The notes: generated by a model from the sequence alone, not told the origin. A DNA stretch of 60,632 nucleotides from Nostoc sp. KVJ20 (GCF_001712795.1 NZ_KV757633.1:1-60632), one strand, 5' to 3'; shown: positions 27,314 through 36,363, counted from the first letter of the stretch. Program-made: numbers and translations.

Positions 27314-27505
27314 CTAGTTGCGATCGCTTGACCTTGACCGAGGTATCAACAATCCAATATATGTACCGACAGCAAATTTTGTTAAATCTAGAAATGGAGG
27401 GCGATTCTTCTCATCGATAACTGCAAGAGTGAGAGAACCAATCACCATAATCAGCGTTACAACAGCTAGCACTTCATCTCTTGAAGGAAACTTCTTGGAT
27501 AACAT
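27314..27505 (-). CDS. Small single-helix membrane protein, unknown
   Basis: A 63-residue protein: basic N-terminus MLSKKFPSRDE, a helix EVLAVVTLIMVIGSLTLAVI, then PPFLDLTKFAVGTYIGLLIP, a second hydrophobic stretch, and a basic tail. GGGAG lies 9 bases before the ATG and an intrinsic terminator follows, so it is probably a real gene. Family and role unknown. It is divergent from the NACHT gene that starts 162 bases away. Confidence 0.7.
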   Translation of the reverse strand: MLSKKFPSRDEVLAVVTLIMVIGSLTLAVIDEKNRPPFLDLTKFAVGTYIGLLIPRSRSSDRN

Positions 27506-27667
27506 TGACCCACTCCCAAATCGTTTGAATCACTACATCCATACTTTGACAGGTGAGTGTTTGTTGTAAGCTTAAATACAGGTTTGTGATATGAGTGACT
27601 TGTGTATGCGATGAGGATGAATTACCAAATTGGCAGTTACAATCAGCAAAAGTGTAGTGGTTAGCTT

Positions 27668-29974
27668 ATGTCTGGGCGATCGCTTTCTTGTTCTCCAGAA
27701 GGAATCCAAAAAGCAAAAAGAGCTTTGATCCGCTGTTCCTTAACTCAAAAAGCATTAGCTGAAGATTTAGAAGTAACTCGCCAGCCGATTGGCAAATTCT
27801 TTACAGGTAAACCTGTTGACCGCAATCTTTTTGTCCAGATTTGCGACAGGCTAGATTTAGAGTGGGAAGAAATAGTTGCTGAACCAGCTAGTGAACTAGA
27901 AGCAAATCTAGACAACAGCATTGATATTGATGCGATCGTGCAAGGGGTACGCGAAAAGATAAAACCCATCATTCAACAACGCTGCGGCACAATGCGGGTG
28001 CTGGATATGACTCAGCCTATTGGGTTGAATGACATCTATACCAGCGTTAATATTTTGGATAAAATCACTGGACAGCGGCGGTTAGGCATTGATGAATTAT
28101 TACAACAGTGTAAAAGCCAGGATTTTGACTTCTTTGGACTCAACAGAATTACTGAAAAACGATTGCCAGGACTGGAAGCGGTTGAGAAATATTCCAAGCT
28201 GATGATTTTGGGTAAACCAGGTGCAGGCAAAACCACATTTTTGAAATATTTAGCAATTCAGTGTATTGGAGGTGAATTTCAGGCTGAACGTGTACCAATT
28301 TTTGTCACCCTCAAAAACTTTGCGGAAACTGAAAACAAACCTGGATTATTGCAACACATCACTGAAGAGACGATAAATCCTATCTCTTCTATTCAAGATG
28401 TACTAACCTATGGCAAGGCATTAGTTTTACTTGATGGGTTGGATGAGGTTAGAGAAGAGGATAGTAACCGTGTGTTAAAAGAAATTCGTGAGTTTTCTGA
28501 TCGTTACCCCAAAAATCAGTTTGTGATGACCTGCCGAATTGCAGCACGAGAGTATACCTTTGAGAAGTTCACAGAGGTAGAAGTTGCTGATTTTGATGAT
28601 GACCAAATTTCCAACTTTGCCAATAACTGGTTTAAGAAGAAAGCTGTAAAACCAGAGACTTTTATCAAACGTCTCGAAGAGAATAGCCGAATCAAAGAAC
28701 TTGCTGCAAGTCCTCTGCTGCTGACGTTGCTTTGTTTAGCCTTTGAAGAGTCAGGAGATTTTCCTGCAAATCGTTCTGAGTTATACAAAGAAGGACTGGA
28801 TGCGTTATTGAAAAAATGGGATGCCAAGCGGGGAATTCAACGCGATCAGATTTACAAAAAGCTATCAGTTCAACGCAAAGAAGATTTACTCAGCAAAATT
28901 GCATTGACTACTTTTGAGGGAAGTGAATATTTTTTTAAGCAGAAAGTAGCAGAACAATACATTACAGAATATATCCGCAATTTACCCGATGCTAATACTG
29001 ATGAAGAAGCATTGCAAGTTGATAGTGAGCAAGTTTTGCGTTCAATTGAGCATCATCATGGGCTAGTTGTCGCAAGAGCGAAAAGGATTTATTCATTTTC
29101 TCACCTGACATTTCATGAGTATTTCACAGCTAGAGAATTTGTGGTTGTGAGACAGTCATCAGAGGAAGCGCTGCAAAATCTTGTTAGCCATATTACTGAG
29201 AAACGTTGGCGGGAAGTCTTTTTGCTGGCGGTTGGGATGTCTCCAAGTGCAGATCGTTTGTTAATTTTTTTTAAGGATAAAATTGATGCAATTGTAGCTG
29301 AAGATGAGAAAATACAACAGTTATTGATGTGGAGTAGTGAAAAATCAGTATCAGTTGATGTTCGATATAAAAAAGTTATTACCCGTGCTTTTTATTTTGC
29401 CTTTGCAACTAGGGGGCAAAAAATGAATTCTTCTAGTTATCAAGTACTGAGACTTGTCTTTCTTTATAGAGTTATTTTTAATAATCTGTCAATTGCTCAA
29501 AACTTTATACATGAAAATTTTATCAATATAGATAAATATGAGCAAGATAAAGATGATATTGACTTATCACTAATTAAGAGTATTGGTAGTTATGTGGAGG
29601 GCGATGATTTTGAATATGACTGTTGTATTGCTGCCCTTGCTATTGCTCCCAAAACAAAGCAAGCACTGCTAGCACTCAGAAAAAAACTGCTAACAACAAG
29701 TAATAAAGAATTATTTCAAAAATGGTGGCAAGCGAACCGTCTATCTTGGACGGAGCAATTCAAAGCAGTGATGATTCAATACCATAATATTGCTCCTGAA
29801 TGGCAACTCAGTGTCCAGCAGAAGGAATTGCTTCAGCAGTATTACTATGCTAATCAATTACTGATATCTTGTTTAAATAGTGATTGTTATGTCAGCCTTA
29901 AAGTAAGACAAGAAATAGAATATACCTTGCTATTACCGATCGCAGAGATTAAACAACGTCAGCAGCAACGTTAA
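27668..29974 (+). CDS. HTH-NACHT NTPase (STAND), candidate defence or signalling protein
   Basis: A 768-residue protein. Residues 10-70 form an HTH-like domain (RALIRCSLTQKALAEDLEVT). The NACHT domain follows: Walker A LGKPGAGKTTFLKYLA (about residue 182), Walker B ALVLLDGLDEV, sensor MTCRIAAREY, then winged-helix segments with SPLLLTLLCLAFEE and FSHLTFHEYFTAREFV. The last 200 residues are helical with LLISCLNSDCYVSLKVR and TLLLPIAEI, a C-terminal block I associate with cyanobacterial NACHT proteins. Bacterial NACHT proteins include antiphage sensors; no WD40, TPR or LRR sensor array is present here. Monocistronic. Confidence 0.88.
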   Translation: MSGRSLSCSPEGIQKAKRALIRCSLTQKALAEDLEVTRQPIGKFFTGKPVDRNLFVQICDRLDLEWEEIVAEPASELEANLDNSIDIDAIVQGVREKIKPIIQQRCGTMRVLDMTQPIGLNDIYTSVNILDKITGQRRLGIDELLQQCKSQDFDFFGLNRITEKRLPGLEAVEKYSKLMILGKPGAGKTTFLKYLAIQCIGGEFQAERVPIFVTLKNFAETENKPGLLQHITEETINPISSIQDVLTYGKALVLLDGLDEVREEDSNRVLKEIREFSDRYPKNQFVMTCRIAAREYTFEKFTEVEVADFDDDQISNFANNWFKKKAVKPETFIKRLEENSRIKELAASPLLLTLLCLAFEESGDFPANRSELYKEGLDALLKKWDAKRGIQRDQIYKKLSVQRKEDLLSKIALTTFEGSEYFFKQKVAEQYITEYIRNLPDANTDEEALQVDSEQVLRSIEHHHGLVVARAKRIYSFSHLTFHEYFTAREFVVVRQSSEEALQNLVSHITEKRWREVFLLAVGMSPSADRLLIFFKDKIDAIVAEDEKIQQLLMWSSEKSVSVDVRYKKVITRAFYFAFATRGQKMNSSSYQVLRLVFLYRVIFNNLSIAQNFIHENFINIDKYEQDKDDIDLSLIKSIGSYVEGDDFEYDCCIAALAIAPKTKQALLALRKKLLTTSNKELFQKWWQANRLSWTEQFKAVMIQYHNIAPEWQLSVQQKELLQQYYYANQLLISCLNSDCYVSLKVRQEIEYTLLLPIAEIKQRQQQR

Positions 29975-30080
29975 ATACCCATTATATTTCAGTAACAAAG
30001 GTCAATAATTGGTTATATTAGTTACCTGCCTGTTGCTCTTAGACTTGCTTTTTACCTAATAGCGAATTCTCAGGCAACTG

Positions 30081-30314
30081 CTAAGAAGACCCTTGACAAT
30101 AGACATAACCATTTGTGATGGAAATACCAAACATTTGCCGCATGATTTTGGTAGCTTCTTTTCTCTCTTCATCTGTCAAGTAATCTTGACCTTTAAAACC
30201 TACTCGATAACGTTGAGGATTACCACCAGCATCCACGTAACGCTGTTTCCCAATTTCTAAAATTTCTTGGAACCTAGCATACTTTTGTTTTTGCTTTTCA
30301 GTCCAATTTGCCAT
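30081..30314 (-). CDS. Small hypothetical protein (77 aa)
   Basis: A 77-residue charged protein starting MANWTEKQKQKYARFQEILE, with GGNPQRYRVGFKGQDYLTDE and a C-terminal helix. I do not recognise it. The ATG at 30312-30314 is preferred over a TTG five codons earlier. A 48-codon frame with its own ATG ends 30 bases upstream on the same strand, so the two may form a small operon on the strand facing the NACHT gene. Confidence 0.6.
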   Translation of the reverse strand: MANWTEKQKQKYARFQEILEIGKQRYVDAGGNPQRYRVGFKGQDYLTDEERKEATKIMRQMFGISITNGYVYCQGSS

Positions 30315-30344
30315 AATTACAAGTCCCAACTAATCGGAACAATA

Positions 30345-30491
30345 TCACCCTTTTGTAAAACCGTAGCGGTAAGACTGGGCTGGTATCTTTATGTACCAAT
30401 TGCCACTATCTTCATCATAGAACCTATTACCAAGTAAACCTAGAGTAATAAGTGCGTTAATAATCAAGTATCGCACTTCACTCGCTGACAT
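30345..30491 (-). CDS. Putative 48-residue protein upstream of the 77-aa gene
   Basis: MSASEVRYLIINALITLGLL followed by GNRFYDEDSGNWYIKIPAQS and a basic end. It has amphipathic helix and beta-like character and looks protein-like, but is below ORF cutoffs. No strong ribosome binding site is visible. It lies in tandem with the 77-aa gene, 30 bases apart. Confidence 0.4.
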   Translation of the reverse strand: MSASEVRYLIINALITLGLLGNRFYDEDSGNWYIKIPAQSYRYGFTKG

Positions 30492-30908
30492 CAGAAATTA
30501 CTCTATAAATTGACTTTAGCATTTCTAAAAGAAAGCGAAAATATTTTCCAAGTCCTAGGAAATTAATCTAAAATAGAAGTAAGAGTTCACAATCAGAGCA
30601 TTCCCCTCTATTCAATGGCTTAGATATGTGAACATAAGTAATAAAACAGCATTTGGGAACAAAATGATACTCATTTTACGTCTTATGAGTGTCTTGCTTC
30701 TGATTTTAGTAACACACATTAGCAGAAGACAAATTCTGAGAAACGATGTCTACGACGGGCTACACCTATGCGATCGCAGAGACTCCACATCATATATAAG
30801 TACTTTTATCTGCGGAATACGCCTATAGACAGGTTCAAAAACAATCAGAAACAAACTCAGTGCATCCCCGTCATTACATACATCACATACACAAAGGACA
30901 ACCCTCTT
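30492..30908. other. 417-bp spacer before the exported protein gene
   Basis: Contains a reverse copy of the GCGATGTCTACGACGGGCTAC-type dispersed repeat (30745-30778) and a HIP1 site. A 66-codon frame at 30628 overlaps the repeat and is not convincing. No gene supported. Confidence 0.4.
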
Positions 30909-31628
30909 ATGACTCGCCTACATCAATGGAAATCTGGAACTGCTGCACTTATGGCAATGGCAGTTACTACAAGCGTCATTAGCCCTCTATTGAGCTTGGC
31001 TCCTGCTAATGCTCAATACAGAATTGGGCAAGACAGAATTGGACAATATGGAAACGTTACTATTCCTTCTGGTGTTGCTTTACCTGTCACCTACGAAAAA
31101 GAAACAATCACTATTGCTCCTGGCGAAAGTAAATCTCTAACCTTGAGAATAGCGAACGACATTATCGACAGAAATAGAAACGTCTTAATTCCTGCTGGTA
31201 CTAAAGTAAATGGACGGCTAGAATCTGTTGACTTAGATAGTTATTCCAGAGATACAAGAGATGATGATAACCAAGGAAAAGGCGTAAGGTTTGTAGCGCA
31301 AGAATTAGAATTTTCTAATGGTCAGCGTCAGTCGATTAATGCAACTTCTCGCACATATACCACAACTCAAAAAGTTTCACAGGGGCCTAGCACAGGTCAG
31401 GTTTTAACTGATGCAGCTATTGGTGCGGGTGCTGGTCTTTTAGGTTCACTAATTACTGGGAACCGCAGAGTTGACGATTTAAAACCTGTTCTCGGTGGAG
31501 CTGCGGGTGCAGGTGCGAGTGTCCTGTTGCGGAAAAAAGAAGGAAATGCTTTTGTCCTCAGACCTGCACAGGATTTAAGGCTCACGCTGAATTCTAACTT
31601 GAATTTAGTACCACCATCTCGTTACTAG
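30909..31628 (+). CDS. Exported protein, paralogue of the SLH protein C-terminal half
   Basis: A 239-residue protein with a Sec signal peptide (MTRLHQWKSGTAALMAMAVT, cleavage after ANAQ). The mature part has VTIPSGVALPVTYEKETITI, LIPAGTKVNGRLESV and a glycine-rich hydrophobic stretch IGAGAGLLGSLITGNRR. I start it at ATG 30909, not at the longer frame, because of the signal peptide. The same architecture, about 200 residues long, forms the C-terminal half of the next gene, so the two arose by duplication. Function unknown; glycine-zipper stretch suggests membrane contact. Confidence 0.82.
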   Translation: MTRLHQWKSGTAALMAMAVTTSVISPLLSLAPANAQYRIGQDRIGQYGNVTIPSGVALPVTYEKETITIAPGESKSLTLRIANDIIDRNRNVLIPAGTKVNGRLESVDLDSYSRDTRDDDNQGKGVRFVAQELEFSNGQRQSINATSRTYTTTQKVSQGPSTGQVLTDAAIGAGAGLLGSLITGNRRVDDLKPVLGGAAGAGASVLLRKKEGNAFVLRPAQDLRLTLNSNLNLVPPSRY

Positions 31629-32107
31629 ATTTAACTTCATTCAAGTTGTGAATTTAATCATTCCTTATATGCGATCGCCACTTTAACTATAGTGTGCGAT
31701 CGCTTTCACTTTTAACCATAAAAAATCTATTTATCAGCAACTATTCTATCTCTGCATCGTCTTACTCAGTACTGATGTTTATTAGAACACTGATTTAATT
31801 GTGTTCAGAGTTCATAGGGTAATTACACCACTACTTTTTTAAGCTAGTTTGTGGGTTTGTAGTAAGTACTTTAGTGCTTAGAAAATAAGGACTGAAGTCC
31901 TTACTACGAGCTTGTTTGCTCATCAATTTAAACTTGACAGAGTACTACTTCTATTACCTACTTCGTTTGACATAGACTTCTTGATTATGACTGTATGACT
32001 AAGGTAATGGTTTTTACAAAAAGCAGAAAAAATTGGGAACCTTGTACTTTAGTAAATGTCTAATTAATTAACAAGTAAAAAAACTAATTGTACTGGAGTA
32101 AAAAATA
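31629..32107. other. Spacer with a GTAGTAAG...CTTACTAC hairpin repeat
   Basis: 479 bases. 31859-31907 is an imperfect 21-bp inverted repeat (three mismatches) around TAGAAAAT, a dispersed Nostoc-type element. No gene seen. Confidence 0.6.
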
Positions 32108-33349
32108 ATGTTTAACTTAAATCGTTGGCAATCTAAAACAGCTGCACTCATGGCTTTAAGCGTCACAGTTGGTACTGTAGCGCCCTTCATTACAGCTGCA
32201 CCTTCTTTTGCTCAAACTACTTTTTCTGATGTTTCATCTAACTATTGGGCAGCACAATTTATTCAACAATTATCTCAGCGAGGCGTAATTGCTGGATTTC
32301 CTGATGGCACCTTCCGCCCTGAAGAAGCGGTGACACGCGCTCAATTTGCCGCTATGGTCAACAAAGCTTTCCAAAAAGCACCGCAACGGCAGGGAATCAA
32401 TTTTGCTGATGTGCCTAGCAACTATTGGGCATCCAGTGCAATTCAGCAAGCTTATACCATTGGTTTCTTGTCAGGTTATCCTGGAAATCGCTTTGAGCCT
32501 AACCAGGCTATTCCTCGCCAACAAGTTTTAGTTTCCCTTGCGAACGGTCTGGAATATAGTCCCATCGGCAATACTGAAAGCACTCTGCAATACTTCAACG
32601 ATGCTTCTAACATCGCTAGCTATGCCCGTAGCCCGATCGCAGCTGCAACTGAAAAGCAAATTGTGGTTAACTATCCTAATGTGAACTTCCTGAATCCAAC
32701 TGCAACCGCCACTCGCGCTCAGGTAGCAGCTTTTATCTACCAAGCATTAGTTAGTTCTAATCAAGCCTCAGCTATTAACTCGCCTTATGTCGTGGCTCTT
32801 GGGTCTACTACCCCAACACCTGTATCAGTCACAATTCCCCAAGGGACTGCTATTCCTGTGAAGTATGACAAGGCAGAAAAAATTCTGGTTACAAAGGACG
32901 AAACAGCGCCTTTGACATTGACAGTATCCCAAAACGTAGTTACGCAAGACGGATCTGTAGTGATTCCTGCTGGTAGTCAAGTTATTGGTCAACTCAAACC
33001 TGCTACAGGCGGTTCTCAATTCGTTGCCGAGAAACTAGTTTTGACTAGTGGTCAAGAGTATCAACTTAACGCTAGTTCTGACGTGATTACCAAAACTGAA
33101 ACCGTCAACAAAGGTACTAGTACTGGTTCAATTATCAGAAATACCGTATTGGGCGCAGGTGCAGCTGCGGCGGTATCTGCTGTCACAGGCGATCGCGCCA
33201 TTGCCACAGAAGAAGTCTTGGGTGGCGCTGGTATCGGTGCATTGATTGGTCTGTTCTTCGGCAGAAATAGCGTTGACTTAGTAGCAATTGACCCAGATAC
33301 CGATCTACAAATGACAATCAATCAGAACTTGTTGGTTTCAGTAAGATAG
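32108..33349 (+). CDS. SLH-domain exported protein
   Basis: A 413-residue protein with a signal peptide (cleavage near PSFAQ). Residues 38-210 are three SLH repeats: FSDVSSNYWAAQFIQQLSQR, FADVPSNYWASSAIQQAYTI and a third degenerate one with ATATRAQVAAFIYQALVS. The C-terminal 190 residues (VSVTIPQGTAIPVKYDKAEK, VIPAGSQVIGQLKP, GAGAAAAVSAVTGDRA) are homologous to the preceding gene. SLH domains bind pyruvylated wall polymers, so this protein is anchored to the wall while its shorter paralogue is not. Confidence 0.92.
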   Translation: MFNLNRWQSKTAALMALSVTVGTVAPFITAAPSFAQTTFSDVSSNYWAAQFIQQLSQRGVIAGFPDGTFRPEEAVTRAQFAAMVNKAFQKAPQRQGINFADVPSNYWASSAIQQAYTIGFLSGYPGNRFEPNQAIPRQQVLVSLANGLEYSPIGNTESTLQYFNDASNIASYARSPIAAATEKQIVVNYPNVNFLNPTATATRAQVAAFIYQALVSSNQASAINSPYVVALGSTTPTPVSVTIPQGTAIPVKYDKAEKILVTKDETAPLTLTVSQNVVTQDGSVVIPAGSQVIGQLKPATGGSQFVAEKLVLTSGQEYQLNASSDVITKTETVNKGTSTGSIIRNTVLGAGAAAAVSAVTGDRAIATEEVLGGAGIGALIGLFFGRNSVDLVAIDPDTDLQMTINQNLLVSVR

Positions 33350-33428
33350 TCATTGGTCATTGGTCATTGGTCATTGGTCATTAGTCATTAGTATTTACAA
33401 ATGACAAAGGACAAATGACAAAGGACAA
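33350..33428. repeat. GGTCATT / AAATGAC heptamer tract
   Basis: Six tandem GTCATTG/GTCATTA units followed by complementary ACAAATG/ACAAAGG units; fills the gap between convergent genes and can fold as a hairpin. Confidence 0.85.
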
Positions 33429-33431
33429 ATT

Positions 33432-34781
33432 CTAAACTTCCGGCAACCAAATAATAAATGTAGTCCCCGGCGCATCGGGTGAAGTTAGCTTAGAGTTGAT
33501 TGCAGGGCTGAAAACCTCGATTTCGCCCTGCATTTGCTCTATTAATTGTTTGGCGATCGCTAACCCCAAACCTGTGCCGGGGATTTCTGTTTGCGCTTGT
33601 ACACCCCGATAATGACGTTCTCCAAGATGTTCTAAATCTTGGGGGGGAATGCCAGGCCCGTTATCACTGATGACAATTCCCTGAAAATTAGCTTTTTCTT
33701 GCCCCGCCTGAATCAAAATTTTCCCACCAGTGGGAGTGTATTTTAAAGCATTATCAATAATGTTAGTTAACACTTCTCGTAATGCTTTGACGTTGGCACG
33801 TACTAGAGATGAATTTTGTTGAATTTCAGTTATTAGTTTTAGCTTTCGCTCTTGAGCGATCGCTTTAGCTGATATTAATAATGGTTCTAATATATCCGCT
33901 AGTGAGCAGTCAACTGCTTTATCTCCCGTTCCCGGCAATAATAGCGGTGGTTTAGCATCTTTTTGGATAGTTGCTTCTACAAATACTTCATCTTCTGTCA
34001 GATGTAGTGGTGCTAAATCTGCCTCTGTCAAGTCAATTACTTGCTCAAATTGTTGCAGTAATTCTTGGAGGCGATCGCTTTCGCGCACAATACTATTTGC
34101 TACATCCCGGTTGGCATCTGCTGGTCTTAGTCTTTTTAATAGCAGTTTGCCAAAAGTCCGCAACGCCGTTAATGGGTTACGAAACTGATGCAATAGGTTA
34201 TCTAACAAATCCCGCTGTTTTTCTTGGAGTATTTGTTGCTCACGTAACTGCTGCTCAAACCATGCTCGTCGTTGATCTAAAATACAAGCGATCGCTAACG
34301 TTTGAGCTATTCGTTGAATCTGACTTTCCTCGCTTTCATTCCATGCCCGGTCTTGCCTACTTGTCACCAGTAAGCCCATCATCACACCCTCATAAATTAG
34401 AGGTAAAACAATTTGGTTTCCACTAAATAGGTATTCCTCTTTGAGATGGGGTTGAGATGCATCTGGTATCTCCGAACCCTGTGATGAGGTTGGAGATTCT
34501 GATCCTGCTGTCAATAATTTTCTCTGATCATTGGGTAATACAAACACATTTCCAACTTGAAGCTGCTTGTGTGCTGTCGCCTCAGCAGTCACCTCCCCTG
34601 GCGGTAATAATGCTGTTTCCGGGTAAATTACCACAGGAATCAGTTTTGCATCACCTGAAGGAGTCTCTACCAATTCTTGTGTTAGGTACACAATACTTAA
34701 AGTTGCTCCCAGCCCTTGGGTTAGTAGCGCTATTTGCTCTCGACACAGAGCAAGAAAATCGGAACTGGCAGACATTAACAT
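33432..34781 (-). CDS. GAF-domain histidine kinase, Hik2/CSK-like
   Basis: A 449-residue sensor kinase: N-terminal GAF-like domain (residues about 1-175) without membrane helices, H-box LLHQFRNPLTALRTFGKLLL, N-box VLTNIIDNALKYTPTGG, G1 SDNGPGIP and G2 GTGLGLAIAKQL. The soluble GAF layout and the unusual H-box HQFRNPL-TALRTFGK resemble cyanobacterial Hik2 and plastid CSK, which report photosynthetic redox state; this assignment is from memory. No response regulator is adjacent. Start at either of two in-frame ATGs two codons apart. Confidence 0.88.
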   Translation of the reverse strand: MLMSASSDFLALCREQIALLTQGLGATLSIVYLTQELVETPSGDAKLIPVVIYPETALLPPGEVTAEATAHKQLQVGNVFVLPNDQRKLLTAGSESPTSSQGSEIPDASQPHLKEEYLFSGNQIVLPLIYEGVMMGLLVTSRQDRAWNESEESQIQRIAQTLAIACILDQRRAWFEQQLREQQILQEKQRDLLDNLLHQFRNPLTALRTFGKLLLKRLRPADANRDVANSIVRESDRLQELLQQFEQVIDLTEADLAPLHLTEDEVFVEATIQKDAKPPLLLPGTGDKAVDCSLADILEPLLISAKAIAQERKLKLITEIQQNSSLVRANVKALREVLTNIIDNALKYTPTGGKILIQAGQEKANFQGIVISDNGPGIPPQDLEHLGERHYRGVQAQTEIPGTGLGLAIAKQLIEQMQGEIEVFSPAINSKLTSPDAPGTTFIIWLPEV

Positions 34782-35065
34782 TTTTTAGCTCTTGCTCAAG
34801 ATTACAGATTTTGAGGCATGATGTAAGAGAGGATACTTAATTTTTACCTCACTCATTTAATAAAGCTTAACTAAAATTTTCTCAGAGATGGTTTGTACCA
34901 GGGGATTATATCTTTAGGTGGTTCTGTTTATCTATTTTCAAAGATATTAACTTTCTTACATGAAAAGGTTAAAAAGTATTGATATTTTGAACTAGAACCT
35001 ATATAATGACGACGGATTTTGTAGCTATCACTACAATCTATAGCTTGAAAGAGGAGGACAATAGA

Positions 35066-35383
35066 TTGGCAAGGAGACGCAAAAGGAAGAGTCGTCGTCG
35101 TCAGGAAGGACGGCGAATTTTGGAACATGTGCCTCAATATAGCATCGAAAGTGGCGAAGAAAAGCCTGTGACAGCAGCGAGAAGATTCATTCAAGCTGAA
35201 GGGATTTTGCCACCGGCATTGCTACTCGTAAAGCGAAATGAACACACCACAGATCGTTATTTCTGGGCAGAAAAGGGACTGTTTGGTGCTCAATACGTAG
35301 AGGAAAACCATTTCTTGTTTCCTAGCTTGAGGGTGTTAGAACCTTCGCCAGGTCAAGAACCTCTTGCTTTAGCTAGTCGGTGA
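35066..35383 (+). CDS. DUF3155 protein, TTG start
   Basis: A 105-residue protein, starting at TTG 35066 (read M-ARRRKRKSRRRQEGRRILEH). AGGAGG at 35052-35057 stands 8 bases ahead, which settles the start; the frame is open further to an ATG at 35006 with no such site. The basic N-terminus and HVPQYSIESGEEKPVTAARR are typical of cyanobacterial DUF3155. Function unknown; Arg/Lys-rich start suggests nucleic acid contact. Confidence 0.88.
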   Translation: MARRRKRKSRRRQEGRRILEHVPQYSIESGEEKPVTAARRFIQAEGILPPALLLVKRNEHTTDRYFWAEKGLFGAQYVEENHFLFPSLRVLEPSPGQEPLALASR

Positions 35384-35832
35384 ACCATAGATGGTCATCT
35401 TAAGCATTGAGTGTGGCTCCTGACTATTATTAACTGGCAAAATTGCTAAGTTTATGCAAAATTTAATTTTTTTTTAGTTTGTAGCTGATTTGCCAGTAAG
35501 TCTAGTCCAGGTAGTTGGAAAGTAAACTTGTCTCAAACCACGCTACATTGCATGGGTTGACACTATTTTGATGATGCAGAAGGGAGTAGGTATAGAGCCA
35601 AGCGCGTTTAAAAGCGCTAGTGAAGTTGCGCTCTATGCCGTAGATTGTTAGGCAAGCTCTGTCAATGAATTTAAGTTAATTAATTTAAATTTTTTCCCCA
35701 CAACTTGTGTTGTGGGGAAAACTGACAAAGCAATGTTCTTGATTTCCTCCTTCCTACTTTCCATTGCCTAAAGAGTAGGTCAGGTCAGAAGTCTGCATAT
35801 CATAGTTAAAAGATGGTCAGAAAAATCAACAA
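35384..35832. other. 449-bp spacer with 13-bp inverted repeat
   Basis: 35692-35704 (TTTTCCCCACAAC) and 35709-35721 form a perfect 13-bp stem with a 4-base loop. The T-run is on the 5' side and A on the 3' side in both directions, so it is not an ordinary terminator. AGCGC/GCGCT pairs occur near 35602-35625. A 26-codon frame at 35571 has no ribosome binding site. Confidence 0.5.
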
Positions 35833-36363
35833 TTATATCCCAGGCTTTAGCTGTAGAGTCCTTTGTAACTCACTGAGTTCATCTCGATGGGCTACTACGG
35901 TTATCTTACTTGAGGAGGTTTGTTCGCTCTGAGTTGTTTCTACTTTGAGCGAAACCTTCTCAAGTCTTTCAGATTTTTTCCAATAAAATAGACCACTTAA
36001 AGGCGACAGCAGTACCATAGCCAGAACAATGGTACTGAGGCTAGGAAAAAGCAGGTATACCACCAAAGATAGACAAATAATCCCAATAGCTGCCAGTAAA
36101 GTTAGAAATATAGCTAAGAACCAGCTGGGGCGAACATTACCTTCAAAAGTCACCTTGTTTTGTTCTCGGTCTACCGCTGCCACTCGGTAAGACCGCGAGC
36201 GAAAATACTCTTTTAATTGAGACATTAAAACAGCTTCGTCTTGCTCAGATACCAGTTGCGCTGTTTCTATGCGGTCTTTAGTCGAGGCACGAATAAAGAA
36301 AAACAGCCCAACGGATAACAACAAGGTTAACAGGAAAGTAGATGGCAGAATAGCAGTATCCAT
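35833..36363 (-). CDS. Probable cofactor assembly of complex C (CCB-type) protein
   Basis: A 176-residue protein: N-terminal helix ILPSTFLLTLLLSVGLFFFI, a soluble segment with QLKEYFRSRSYRVAAVDREQ and VTFEGNVRPSWF, two more helices (FLTLLAAIGIICLSLVVYLL, LSTIVLAMVLLSPLSGLFYW), and a soluble tail. I recognise this layout as the cyanobacterial protein named cofactor assembly of complex C subunit B, related to the CCB factors that attach haem c_i to cytochrome b6. Located 140 bases downstream of a PadR regulator on the same strand. Confidence 0.72.
   Translation of the reverse strand: MDTAILPSTFLLTLLLSVGLFFFIRASTKDRIETAQLVSEQDEAVLMSQLKEYFRSRSYRVAAVDREQNKVTFEGNVRPSWFLAIFLTLLAAIGIICLSLVVYLLFPSLSTIVLAMVLLSPLSGLFYWKKSERLEKVSLKVETTQSEQTSSSKITVVAHRDELSELQRTLQLKPGI

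Noticed and set aside
30628..30828. 66-codon frame MNISNKTAFGNKMILI
   Set aside because: Its second half is the dispersed GACGGGCTAC repeat; hydrophobic stretch alone is not enough.
35571..35651. 26-codon frame MMQKGVGIEPSAFKSASEVA
   Set aside because: No ribosome binding site and no conservation information.
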